Positions 21,041 through 31,900 of a stretch of DNA of 64,000 bases are shown here, piece after piece. Made by a program: the position numbers and the translations under genes. The stretch spans positions 1,180,501-1,244,500 of the forward strand of contig JALJCQ010000030.1 of the NCBI GenBank assembly GCA_023091665.1, in the 5' to 3' direction. The notes under the pieces are model-generated. The model searched no databases and was not told the DNA's origin. It saw only the letters and a list, made by a program, of their open reading frames with translations. This DNA is from Pythium myriotylum. Its lineage: Eukaryota > Oomycota > Peronosporomycetes > Pythiales > Pythiaceae. How positions within the stretch are numbered: position 1 is the stretch's first letter; each line of letters begins with the position of its first letter.

Positions 21041-22400
21041 ATGTCCGACCGAAGACGCCGACTGCCAGATGACGAGCGACGAGAGCGCGACCGCAAAAGG
21101 AAACAACAACAACGACAACAGAATCGGTCGCAGAATCACGCAGTAGATGACAGTACAAGACGAGAAAGGAGAAGAGATACGCAAAGGCAGCACAGAGCTA
21201 TGGAACACGCGCGAGAGACTCAACACGACGTCGTCACTGAACGTGAGCATTTGTGCAAATGATTGTGGAGGTATTGGTGACACTAACGCTTTCTTTCAAT
21301 CACCTACTGAAGAAGAACGCTGTACGTATTCATCGTTGCGTCCGATTGACGATGCAACCAAGGAAAGAGTGTACAAGGAATGCGCAGTGGCACTGAGCAA
21401 CGACTTTATGTGTCAAGGCGTGTGCTTTGTATGCGACCGTTTGACGTCACGCCAAGACCTCATCACAGCAACGCCGAATCGAACACGCCTGGTGGAGTCC
21501 ATGGTGCGACGACAATCGCCGCCTGATACCTTCCCCACGGCCTTCTTCAAGAGTACGATTGTGGCAATATTGACCAACGCCTGCAAGGCATCTTGCTGTC
21601 ATCTCGTCGGATTGCAATCTCTAGAGAAACAACTGTGATGAGTCTATGCAAATCGTGCCATACTTCACTCATCAACACAAGGTTGTCATCGCCACCCAAG
21701 TTCGCAATTGCAAACGGATTATTTATCGGCTCTTTGCCAACACGCTTCCACGACACTACCCCAACAGAGAACAGTATGCTAAATCTTGCGCAGTCTACAC
21801 ACTTCTTGTCGGTTGTCAGAGGAGGCGCGCACACAACAATTCGATCTCATGTGCAACTGTTCCGTGCTCGCCCAGCAACTCCGGCTTCCCTTGTTCCATC
21901 TGATGTCATGGTGTTGGGCGCATTGAAAGTGCGTATGGTCGGAGCGATGACGCCAAGACAGAAGATAATAACCATGAAGCGCTACGAAGTTCGACCCAAC
22001 AGGTTACGCGAGCAATTGGAGTGGTGTAAAGCCAACAACGTGTTGTATGGATCAGCTGTCTCCGCAAATGAAGACGTGATTGGGAGACCCACATGTGTTG
22101 TGGTGGATGAAGCCTCAAGCCAAGCAGATGCAGATGACCTCGACGCAAGTACATGGAGGTTTAATGCCCCCACTCCAGCACACATGCATGCTCTAAGCGA
22201 AGAGGCAGAAATAGCAGAGCAAGTTGCAGCAAGCGTCATCACAGATTTCCCAAGATTGTCCGAGTTAGAAGATATCCGAGCTGTACTTGATGATCCAGAT
22301 GTGATAGTGCGACGTTCGACAGACTTGATGTCAGACTTTGACCCGCACTTCTGGGTATACGCGTTCAACGAGCTATTTCCGTTCGGAAGGGGTGGTTTAG
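21041..22400 (+). pseudogene. Helitron replicase, N-terminal remnant
   Basis: It starts with a very basic segment (21041-21262, Arg/Gln-rich), then 21147-21638 in another frame, then a frame reaching 22400 after a shift near 21555. The last frame holds a knuckle-like C-x2-C (LCKSCHTSL) followed by PPKFAIANGLFIGSLP, the signature that precedes the Rep domain in Helitron proteins. It then reaches FDPHFWVYAFNELFPFGRGG, the start of the Helitron-like N (Rep) domain. It is cut there by a fold-back repeat. The HUH catalytic motif and the Pif1 helicase are missing. Confidence 0.75.
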
Positions 22401-22409
22401 ACGAGAGTT

Positions 22410-22520
22410 GGAAGATACCAATCGGACTGCAAGAGTACATCAAGGGTCGGAAGATACCAATCGGACTGCAAGAGTACATCAAGTACTCTTGCAGTCCGAT
22501 TGGTATCTTCCGACTCTCGT
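22410..22520. repeat. Direct repeat plus perfect fold-back hairpin
   Basis: A 35-bp sequence starting GGAAGATACCAATCGGACTG occurs at 22410-22444 and again at 22449-22483. The second copy is followed by its reverse complement: 22446-22477 pairs perfectly with 22483-22514 around a 5-nt loop. The outer arm 22401-22410 also matches 22511-22520 with one mismatch. Confidence 0.95.
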
Positions 22521-22843
22521 CACTCGTCCATCTGATCACGTTGTATGTCCAAAAAGATTGGGCGATACGCAGACCTTGGTATTTCTTGCACCGAACGCAG
22601 AACACCAGCCAATTCATCCACATTCAGGATCCCTCGAATCACGGTGAATCCATCCGCCATGAAGTCTCGCATGGCTGCACGAGCCACTGCAACTGTCGTC
22701 ACTGCCATCGACAACGAATTGGCAGACAGACTCACAACACAACAACCCGTTGACAACCGGCAGACCATTCCAAATTTACAGTAAGAGACAAAACAATTAA
22801 AAACAGAGTGATCCGGAGCCAAACCGTGCAAAGCACGGCACAA
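22520..22843 (-). pseudogene. Fragment resembling the N-terminus of a PhyH-type dioxygenase
   Basis: An open minus-strand frame whose second half reads FMADGFTVIRGILNVDELAG, the usual opening of phytanoyl-CoA dioxygenase-like proteins. It ends within about 35 residues, before any iron-binding HxD motif, at the fold-back repeat. The assignment rests on this one block and is weak. Confidence 0.3.
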
Positions 22844-23113
22844 TCTGATACTACTCAGGCTCCTCAGATCTGTTCCTACTGTATCAGACCGCTCAGGGCC
22901 TCAACGACGATCCAGCCTCTAGGCCACGTCCCAGGTGCTGGGACATAGCCGTCACGTCCGTCTCGTGCGTACGCATCTGGGGATGTCCTGGATGTGACGA
23001 ACTCGGCGTGCGGGGCTTGTTACCCTCAATCCTGCCATCGCAGACTGATGGATGGTCTTGATGTTGACCGAATGTTGAGGGAGATGCGTCAAGTCGGGAC
23101 GCACCTCAAAACC
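22844..23113. other. No gene seen
   Basis: Short spacer between the Helitron side and the DIRS-like remnant; nothing recognised. Confidence 0.4.
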
Positions 23114-25470
23114 TCAGGCCGCTTCACCACAGTTTTTCCGATTTGGTCCGTTTTGGACCCTAAAAAACGAGGCGGGCTGCTTTGGGTAAACCAGCTCCTG
23201 AGTTTCATGAGTACGTTCCTGATACAAAAGTGATGTCCTGTCGACGAATGATAAACCAGCCCGTACATTTTCCGTTTGCTGCGTGTTCAGATCGTCGGGG
23301 GCGTAAAGAAGAAGCCCATGACCGTAGCCTCCCCACACTACAAAACGCGTTGCGATTCGAAATTGAGGAGTGATCGGGCTGCGAGGAGATGGTTGTGGTC
23401 GACGACGGGAAGTCGTCCCTGAGGAGGTGTAGACAGCCCGCGCATCCCTTGCACAGCGAGTTTTGTCCGGAGTGGATGCGAACTGAGTATCACTGTCGTG
23501 CGCGATGATGCCATGAGATGTGGCTAAGCTTGGACGGTTTGCGCGTTCTTCTCCAATTTGTGCCAGCAGCCACGAGGCGAGGAAACGTCTTTGCAACTTG
23601 CTCTGTTTGCGCAAGTTGCAGAGACGTTTCCTCGCCTCTTGGAAGTAACAATTGGAGGTTTCAACGTTCGCACCACACAAGCCATTGGTGCCAAGATCGA
23701 TCGTATGTCCTTGAGCAGCTTGTGACCAAAGCTCGGGATTGCAGATCTTTGAGAAGCTGGAATAGATGCGACGGATTGACTCGTTAGTCCAGACGTTTGC
23801 GTAAGACTCCACGTTTTGTCGTGTTCCCGCATCAGCCATGATGTTGCGACAACCGGGGATGTGTGCCGCAGAGAGACGGAATCCGAAAACGGCTTCGAGC
23901 GAGCCAATGAAGCGATTGAATTCTTGATCATAAATATTGGCGCGTGTCAACGGTTTGTCCAGGCAGTTGCCGAGGCAAGATCAGTCCAACACCGGAAATG
24001 GCAGAAACTTCCCATGAAGTGGGCACGTGGGACCGCAAACATGCATCCCGCTATTGCAATTGTGATATGCTCCCTGACATTGATTGATAGGGTTTCCGAT
24101 GAAACTGGAAGCTGAAAGCGTTTCCTTTCTTCCTCTGTGAAGTGGAGGAGACAGTACTCCCGAGCATCTGGGTCGAGTACAACAATGCCGTGGTCGCTGG
24201 TGTCCATGCAGAAATGTGCGTGCGGGCTTGGCAAGTGGTCGAAAAAACAAAGCGGAATAACTTGCGGGATACCGTGCGATATGATCGTGAGTAGCCACGT
24301 GGCGTCAGATCGAGCAGCTGCGTCGATCATGGAATATCCGCGTGAACCGGACTGAAATTGAAGCATGTGGATCCGTTGGATGAAAGCCTTGGCTGCTGGA
24401 ATGCACAGGTGAGGTGACAAAGAGAGCCAAGGGCTTTTTCTAGCTCCTGCCGCGATGTAACTTTTGCTGCGAGTAAGGCTGAGACGCGGTCAATTGCTTT
24501 TCGAATTTTGTCGGTTGGCATGGAAACAAAGGCGCAGTCGTGTTTCACTCTGAAGACTTTCGTCATTGATTGCTCGTGGCCCAAGCGCGGCGAACATGGC
24601 CAAGCGCAACGTCTCTTCTGCAAATGCACATCGAGCGTCGGTGTTGGGTTCGATCGTGATATGGTCGTTGACCAATTCGTAGCCCCAGAATCTTTCGTGG
24701 CCGTCCGTATTGAAGACCATCGAACGAGGGCTTTCGCAACTGACCCGGAACGTGATTGCCCAACCGAAAATCGAGTAAAAGGCGAGGAAACCGCCCCACC
24801 CGAACGGGGCGGATAAGTCGATGACTACCGGCCCGTTCGTGCCGATTGCGTCGCCCATCCACAAGACGTGATCGGCGCGCAAACGCAAATGGCGATATGC
24901 TGCAGCCATGTCGCCTTTAAGAATCTTGATCGGCAGGTCTGAACGGTGTAGTTCAACTCGGGGTTGATGAAGTTCCTCTATGCGTCGGGCAATCTGGGAG
25001 ACAGGCGCGAGGTGCAACACTGGAAGGGATGACTTTTCACACCAATGTTTGTTGACTCGCGACTTGGAAAGGAAAGATCATAGATGAGCCTAGCGACTTG
25101 ATTTGGATCATGACCCTTTTCTCGACTGTACCAAGAGGCTGAGGTGGAGACTGAGACGGGCCCGGAGGTCGTCATCAAGGATCATATATTCACGACGATG
25201 CTGACATGCGGTAACGGCTTTCTCAATACTTTCTTTTTCGAATACTTTGACCGGTCTGTGGTTGGAAGGTCGGAGTGAGACTCGGGATTGTTCTGTTCGG
25301 AGCCAAGTCGAGCTGACACCGTGTTGTGCGATCTCCACCATGAGATTTACGTCCAGATGATCAAAGAGGAGAGCCTGTTAAAGTTCTGGCTGCAGAGCTT
25401 TGTTCGGACGAGAGTTTCCGGCTATTCGTTTCTATAGAAGCGAACTTCATCGGCACCCATCGCTGCTGCC
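23114..25470 (-). pseudogene. DIRS-like retrotransposon: RT and RNase H remnant
   Basis: Reading downward from about 25470, several shifted frames follow each other. RLIYDLSFP (about 25090) is an RT block. ILKGDMAAAYRHLRL and IDLSAPFGWGGFLAFYSIFG (24800-24930) are the palm. FWGYELVNDHITIEPNTDAR (about 24650-24690) is the catalytic block, where the usual Y-x-D-D-H reads L-V-N-D-H, so one catalytic Asp is lost. KIRKAIDRVSALLAAKV follows, then an RNase H tail with HIPGCRNIMADAG (about 23860). The tyrosine recombinase of DIRS elements was not found. Assignment to DIRS rests on the RT style and is moderately sure. Confidence 0.65.
23574..23638. repeat. 65-bp fold-back, 28-bp arms
   Basis: 23574-23601 (GAGGCGAGGAAACGTCTTTG then CAACTTGC) pairs with 23611-23638 with one mismatch, around a 9-nt loop. 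It lies inside the DIRS-like reading frame. Confidence 0.95.
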
Positions 25471-26658
25471 GAATATGGAGAGTGCACGTAAGAGGCTGAT
25501 GTCAATGGCCTTATGATTGTTGGGTTTACGAAGGAGTCAGATGCCAAGATCATTCATCATCGAGACAAGGCGAGACCTGGCGGCACGTTCGTAGTGCTGC
25601 AGTACGTCTTCGAGCCACTTGAGGACTGTATGCCAACGTAAACGAGCGGCGCTGCCGCCCTGACTTCATGACATGTTGATATGGGCGAACTCCGATTTAA
25701 AGCCACCGAGTTTGTTGGTTATGACCGTCCGGGCACTCGCATGCAACGTCTTAGGTGTGACTTTAGTTCGGCTAGCAGACATGACGACGGATCCGCTGTG
25801 GACCCTTGTTTAAAAGTCATCGTAGACACAATGTTTTCCGACCCTCTGTTGAGAGATGTTCGCGAACCTCTTGGGTACTTGTTCTGCGACCGTGGACCCG
25901 AAATCCCGCGTTGCAACCGCGGAGAAGTGTCACGTAGTAGGTTGAAAACGGAGAAAGTTGGCGTATGTAACTCGCTTCGAGCCGCCGGCGGCAACAAATT
26001 TTACTTGGAATTAGACTTGAACTTCGAGATATCACTGATTCTTCGAAGTGGACGCCCGAAACTCCAACACACCAAATCAACGAGTCCTCACTTACCCAGA
26101 GGTAACGAGAGTGCACTTAGAGAAGAAGAGAATGCTTCAGGGTTGGCCCGATGTCGGCGCGGACGAGACCACCCAGGCTCAGACAAATTCCTGTCTTACT
26201 GGTCGAATCCGACTTCCTGATACAAACTGTAAGCTGTTTCACTGACTAGAAAGGAGTTCGATACAACTGGGAACGGTCTTGTCGAAGAGGGGATTTCTCT
26301 GTACTGACTTCCCGGATGGGAGGCTCAGAATCGTTCTCACCCTCTTCCCCGGGTTATTGGGTTTTTCCTACTTCAATGGTAGGCCTCTATTCAGGCCTGC
26401 CACTCTACACCTACTGTTTTTATGTATTATTCTCTGCTGCTCACGGGTCCTCTAATCAGGCCCACGATCCTACTACCTACTGTTTTTATTCATTCTTTTT
26501 CGATACTAAAACGCTGACTGACTGGTCAAATCCTCTGAACTTGGAGACTTTCAACGTCCTTGAGCACAGCAACTTGGAGATTTTCCACGCCACTTCACCA
26601 CACAAGACCCGTTGATCCTTGAGCGGGAGAGACGCACCGCAGCCGTTACACCCGCGGC
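25471..26658. other. Gene-free stretch
   Basis: A 179-codon frame at 25681-26220 (+) shows no family motif and I do not call it. CCTACTGTTTTTAT occurs twice (about 26408 and 26478) in a pyrimidine-rich segment that could be a decayed LTR, but no ends are defined. Confidence 0.35.
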
Positions 26659-26659
26659 G

Positions 26660-26995
26660 TGGTCTGGATCCGGGGCGTGAAGCGACCGGCAGGACTTGAC
26701 ACGGGATCCGCGTCACTGCGCGTGTGCAACCAGGGCAGCGAGTTCAATCTGGAGTTCCTAGTGCTAGTCGACAGCTTCGGGATTGACCACGCGCCAACCA
26801 ACCTACACGCAACCCGCAAGCCAACGCGTAATCGAGCGCGTGAACCGCATGATCGATGACAAGACGCGCACGCGGGTGGTCAAGGAGGCGGGCGATTGGG
26901 ACAACTTCTTACACAACGTGACGCTTGGACTACGCGCCGCGCACCACACCATGATGGACATACCCCCAGCCCAGCGCCTTCGGGCGTGACATGAT
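26660..26995 (+). pseudogene. Ty3/gypsy integrase fragment
   Basis: VCNQGSEFN followed by SFGIDHAPT matches the second catalytic-Asp region of gypsy integrases. After a frame shift near 26810 comes VIERVNRMIDD, containing the catalytic Glu, and GDWDNFLHNVTLGLRAAHH. The first Asp region, zinc domain and C-terminus are missing. Confidence 0.7.
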
Positions 26996-27366
26996 GAATG
27001 ACCGCACCAGCGCGCGTCTTGGTCACTGGTCGTTGCCAACCTCACCACACCAGCTCCTCTTATCAATGCCAGATTCGCTCCGCAGGGGGATCCCCTGACC
27101 ACTGCATTCACCTACTGTCCAGTCGACCCCACCAGGCCAGGTCTCAAGCTCACCCGGGCTGGAGCCGTCGTCATTTGACTACCACACGCAATGTTCCTGC
27201 GTCGTAGCCTCTCGCACCAGTTGCTCTCCCCGGGACGCATTCGACCGTCTCCACGCGACTGCGCGCCGATTGAACGTACCATTTCCAGTCGATTTGGCCT
27301 TCCTGGTTCTTGGCCCAGGGCTTCTGACCTTACCAGGCTCCTGGATGCTCTGGTTGCGCACCATCG

Positions 27367-27592
27367 ATGGGTATTACATGTACCCTGGCGATATTCCGCG
27401 GGCAGACCGCGTCGGATCGACGATCCAACCCAGCGTTATGTGCGTGGCTCTACAGAGAGCACCTATCCACGTATCCTAAGCTCGAGGTCCCCGGTGTAGC
27501 ATTGCGGAACATGAAGTCGAGCGTCCATGGTGGTCCTGCAACCAACGCACCAGTGTGCCTCCAGTTCCGCGCGAACTATCTGATACCGGATC
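27367..27592 (+). pseudogene. Older RT ORF, left part, interrupted by the chromovirus
   Basis: The frame reads CLQFRANYLIPD up to the target-site duplication (27588-27592) and continues in the same frame at 35639 once one copy of GGATC is discounted. Taken alone the left part has no clear motif; its identity comes from the right part. Confidence 0.6.
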
Positions 27593-27904
27593 TGTAATGG
27601 GCCCACAGCCCATTACAAGAGAGTAGGTTCTATAAGAGAGAGTTGTCCCTCCCGTGTCTCTGATTGGTCAGAGGCGCGTGTGTTCTTGTTGCATTTCCAT
27701 TGGTGGAAATTCTCTGAGATTTCATCCTATCAGAGGACGACACCGCATACGTAGGTTTTATTAGGGACACCAGAGTAGGTTTAATGAGGTCCAGAGATGT
27801 CTGGACCTCTCAATGCAGAGTCCAATTTACCGTCAAGTCAAGAGCCCAATCTGAGCGTCGGGACAGGGGTCTCGACGCTGTGTAACGGATCTGCGCCCGT
27901 TACA
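27593..27904 (+). repeat. 5' LTR of the chromovirus
   Basis: 312 bp, TGTAATGG...CGTTACA. The first 25 bp form a hairpin (10-bp stem TGTAATGGGC, 5-nt loop). Two ATTGG motifs each sit in the loop of a short palindrome (27658-27673 and 27693-27710). A further 10-bp stem lies at 27787-27810. Confidence 0.95.
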
Positions 27905-27906
27905 CC

Positions 27907-27914
27907 TGGTAGCA
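27907..27914 (+). promoter_or_regulatory. Primer-binding site
   Basis: TGGTAGCA begins 2 bp behind the 5' LTR. It is complementary to a tRNA ending TGCTACCA, as initiator tRNA-Met does in many eukaryotes. The match stops after 8 nt. Confidence 0.5.
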
Positions 27915-27948
27915 CTTCGTGGTCCGTCCACACGACCAAGACATCAAG

Positions 27949-28974
27949 ATGGACGACCTCAGCTTCGACCTCAGCCAGCTGACTCGTGCGGAACACTTCC
28001 CGCACCTCACCCAGTTTGAATGGGAGGCCCTCGGCCGCATGGCTGAGGCCGCTGGCCCTCTTGCTGTGAAGGCCCGCCTACGCAGCGGTGACGCGGAAGC
28101 CCAACGTCTCGCTGCTCAAGAGTTCATGATCCGTGAAATCGATGACGCGCGCGCCCAGGCGCAGACTCTCGCGCGTCAGAAGAATTCGCCGCGTGTCGAA
28201 CCGCTCAAGATCGACACATCCAAATATGGTGGCGACGAGAAGACGCCACTTCGTCGCTGGTTCTGCGAGCTGGACGAGGCAATCGATGCCCGGCTCATCG
28301 TCGACGAAGAACAGAGGATCCATGTCGCAACTGACTGGGAAGGTGAAGACTTGGGCCTATGGCCTCAGGTCTGCCGACCGGAAATGCTTTCGGTCGCTCG
28401 AAGACTTCAAGTCGAAGTTGCAGTCGACTTTCGAGCCGCCGCAGAGCGAATTCCGCATGCGCGCCGAGTTTCTCAGCGCGAAACAAGGTAATACCGACCT
28501 CCACTCTTATATCCACCGGATGCGGTACCTCGCATCGTGCGTCGTCGGAAAGCCGATCGACATGGCTACACAAGTCGCGATGTTTATGACGGGTCTCCGC
28601 GATGGTCCAGCGAAGACACAACTTTTCCGGACTTATCCAGAAACTCTCGAGGAAGCCTTCTCGATTGCGCTGACGGAAGACTACAACGCTCGTCAGGCGC
28701 GCAGTTACGGTTATCGCAACCGTTACTCGGAGGCTCCGTCTGAGCCGGAGCCAATGGATCTGTCTGTCTTGCAGTTCCACGGTGGAGAAGGTAGTGGTGG
28801 CACCCGCTACGCGAAGAAAAGAGTTCGAAGAAGGGGAGCTGCTTTCGGTGCCAGAAAGCCGGCCACCACGCCAAAGATTGTCTCGTGCCGGCGCCAGCGT
28901 CGGTCGCCCAGGGCCGATCCGTCCGCTTCCATCAGCTGACGGACGACTCGTCAAAAAACGAGTCGGACCAGTAG
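27949..28974 (+). pseudogene. Chromovirus gag, two frame changes
   Basis: It starts at ATG 27949 (MDDLSFDLSQLT) and the first frame runs to about 28330. A second frame continues with KTWAYGLRSADRKCFRSLED and the helical gag core (RAEFLSAKQGN, then YIHRMRYLASCVV). A third frame, from about 28815, gives the zinc knuckle CFRCQKAGHHAKDC (C-x2-C-x4-H-x4-C) and ends at TAG 28972-28974. Gag forms the particle and binds RNA. The two shifts must be errors or lesions because conserved parts fall on both sides. The stop before protease suggests pol is made by frameshift or readthrough. Confidence 0.8.
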
Positions 28975-31900
28975 GTGCGGGGCACCCTACTGGCCGGAGT
29001 GAGGCGGCGCGTGCAACGGTGGAGCACCGTCGCCTTGGCCCCAGCACGTCTGAGGCGTGTTTCAATTCCACCACCGGCAGTGGCTCCAACAAGTTGGTCA
29101 CACTTCGCGTGAGAGTGATCGGAATGGATGAGCCGATCACAGCCCTGCTGGATTGCGGAGCAACGAAGAATTTCGTTCGCATTGGTTGCCTGAAGGAGTG
29201 TTCGGGCATGAAGATTCGAGATGAAGGAGAGAAGATGACGATTCGGCTTGCAGACGGCAGGCCGCGAGAAGTACCGAAGCATTCGGTACACATGAAGTAT
29301 GTTCTCGGTGGATCCGAGAAGGAAGATGTGTTTTTCGCAATCGACATGGACAAGAGGTTCGATTGCATCTTCGGTTTGCCGTGGTTCGAACGCCACGAAC
29401 CCCGGATCGACTGGAAAAGTCGGTCCGTGAAGAGTGTCGGCGCTGTCGCGTCCGGCACCATTGATGATGAAGCGTTCGCCGTTATCGACGAAGTCTGGTG
29501 GATGAACATGTCCGTATGTTCATCCGCAGCTACTACAGCCGCCACAGAGAGCGATGGCCCTGTCGGCGCTGATAGCTGCGAGTCGACCAGTTCGACTCCC
29601 GTCAAGGATGCTCCATCGATGGCGCCGTCGACGCCGCGTCGACGACGAGCTCGACGAAAGTCGGGCTCACACGCTGGGAAGCGCAAGCGTCTGCGCGCGA
29701 AACGTGCGCGCGCTGCACACGAGGCGTCGGTCGATTACATCGTCGATGCATTTCTTGCTGAAGAGGAAGCGCAACGTGGCGGTTCCACAACGATTTGTGA
29801 AGATGACGCCGGCTTAGAGACCGGGTCCCAAGATTGCGATGAGAAACCGTGTCTCATCGCTTGCGAAGATGGAGACCGTGTATGCGACGAGAAACCGTGT
29901 CTCGTCGCTTTGGAAGACGGGGAGGAAGACATCCTGGCGGCTGTCTATACAACCGCGGCGCCGGCGTTCCAGCACATCCGAGTGCCAAACCCCCCGCGTA
30001 TGGCAGCGGAGATCGTGCAATGTGGCACGATCTCGATGAAGACATTTCTGAAGGATCTCAAGCGTGGTGAGATCGAACAGGTATGAGTGATCGTTGCAGA
30101 GGATGATCACTTCATGACAGCGTCGACAATGAATCCCGACGCGACCTCAAAGACCCAGCGTGAGCAGCGCTACGCAGCGCAGTCTCTAGAGGCCCTCAAG
30201 GAATCAGGTAGCAAGGCGTACGAACTCGTCTTGGAGTTCCAAGACATCTTTCCGGACGAAGTCCCGAAAGCATTACCGCCTGACCGCGGTGTTCGACACG
30301 AGATCGATCTCGTGCCAGGCTCAAAGTACTGTGTGATGCGCCAGTGGCCGCTTCCCCGCGATCAAGTTGAGGCTATTGATGCCTTTTTCGAGGCCCGCAG
30401 ACAAGCAGGTCACGTTCGTGAGTCGGTTTCCCCGCACTCGAGCCCAACGTTCTGCGTCAAGAAAGCTACTGGCGGCTGGCGGATTGTTCATGCATTCAAC
30501 AAGCTGAACGACGCTACGATGCCGGCACAAACGCCGATACCTCGGAAGGACATGATCCTGGACTCGATGTCCGGGTCGGTGGTGTTCAGTGCCATCGATT
30601 TGATGGATGGCTTCTACCAGATCCTTATACGCGAGCAGGATGTCCCGCTCACAGCTGTCAGCACGCCGAGTGGAATGCCCTGGGAGTGGTTAGTGATGCC
30701 TCAGGGTCTCAAGAACGCACCAGCGACCTTCAACAGGATGGTATCGCACGTGCTGCGGCCGTTCCGCAGCTTCGCGCCGAGCTACTTCGACGACATCTTT
30801 GTCCACAGCAAGGCCGAGGACGGCAGGGCGCCGGAGGATGTTCACACTGAACACCTTCGCCAAGTGTTCGAAGCGATGCGAACACACAAGCTCTACGCGA
30901 ATCTGAAGAAGTGTGTATTCTTCGCACCGGAAATTCCGGTGCTAGGCTGCTATGTGAGCAAGGACGGTGTCCGTTCCGATCCTGAGAAGGTCGCCTCGAT
31001 CTGTGCCTGGCCAGTGCCCAAGGACCAGAAGCAACTCCGGCAGTGACTGGGGCTCGCAAATTATCTGCACAAGTATACGAAGAATTATGCAGCCCTCGTC
31101 CAGCCGCTGTCGCAGCTTCTGCGGAAGGACGTCGAGTGGAAATGGTCCGCTGAGAACCAGCATGCCTTTGACTCGGTCAAGTCGAGCCTACAAGAAGCGC
31201 CGATCTTGGCGCTCCCCGACTACGATCGACCCTTCCACGTCGTTTGCGACGCAAGTGACTATGCTATCGGCTGCGCCCTCATGCAGTTTGATGTTGAGGG
31301 CCGTGAGCGAGTGATCAGCTACCAGTCACGGCAGCTGAAGACGGCCGAGCGGAATTACCCGGTCCACGACAAGGAACTCCTTGCCATGAAGTACGCACTC
31401 GCCAAGTTCCGAGTGTATCTGCTGGGCGAACAGCAGTTCGCCATCTACACGGATCATGCGTCGTTGCGAACGGCGACGAAGTCTCCGCACCTGTCCCAAC
31501 GGATGGCCCGTTGGCTGTCGTTCTTCGCCGAGTACAACTTTGTTGTACACTACAAGCCGGGAAAGAGCAACATCCTTGCGGATGCGCTCTCACGTCGCCC
31601 GGACTACGACCCGCGCGCGCCGATCGATGAGTCGTCGGCGCGTCAAGAATGCCCAAGGTGCGTTGAGGAAGGTCTCAACGCTTTGATTCACTCTGTGCAG
31701 TCGTCGCTCACCGACGACATTCGCCGAGCCTACTCCTCCGACCCTGTCTGCCAAGAGTTAATTGAGTTCCTATCTTCTGACGGCTCTGATGGTTCGGAGT
31801 CACTGCTGTTCCGTCTTACACCTCGTGTGCGTGCTCGTGTCCGCCGGTACCAGCTTGCCGACGGTCTCCTCTACTGTAGCGTCGATAAGACCGACGCTCC

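Noticed and set aside
25681..26220. 179-codon + strand ORF
   Set aside because: No motif or repeat structure; left as unassigned spacer.
28295..29686. 463-codon minus-strand ORF opposite gag/protease
   Set aside because: It overlaps clear gag and protease motifs on the + strand and is itself basic and low-complexity; accidental in GC-rich DNA. Unlike the antisense ORF at 33462-35116 it has no segment free of sense coding.
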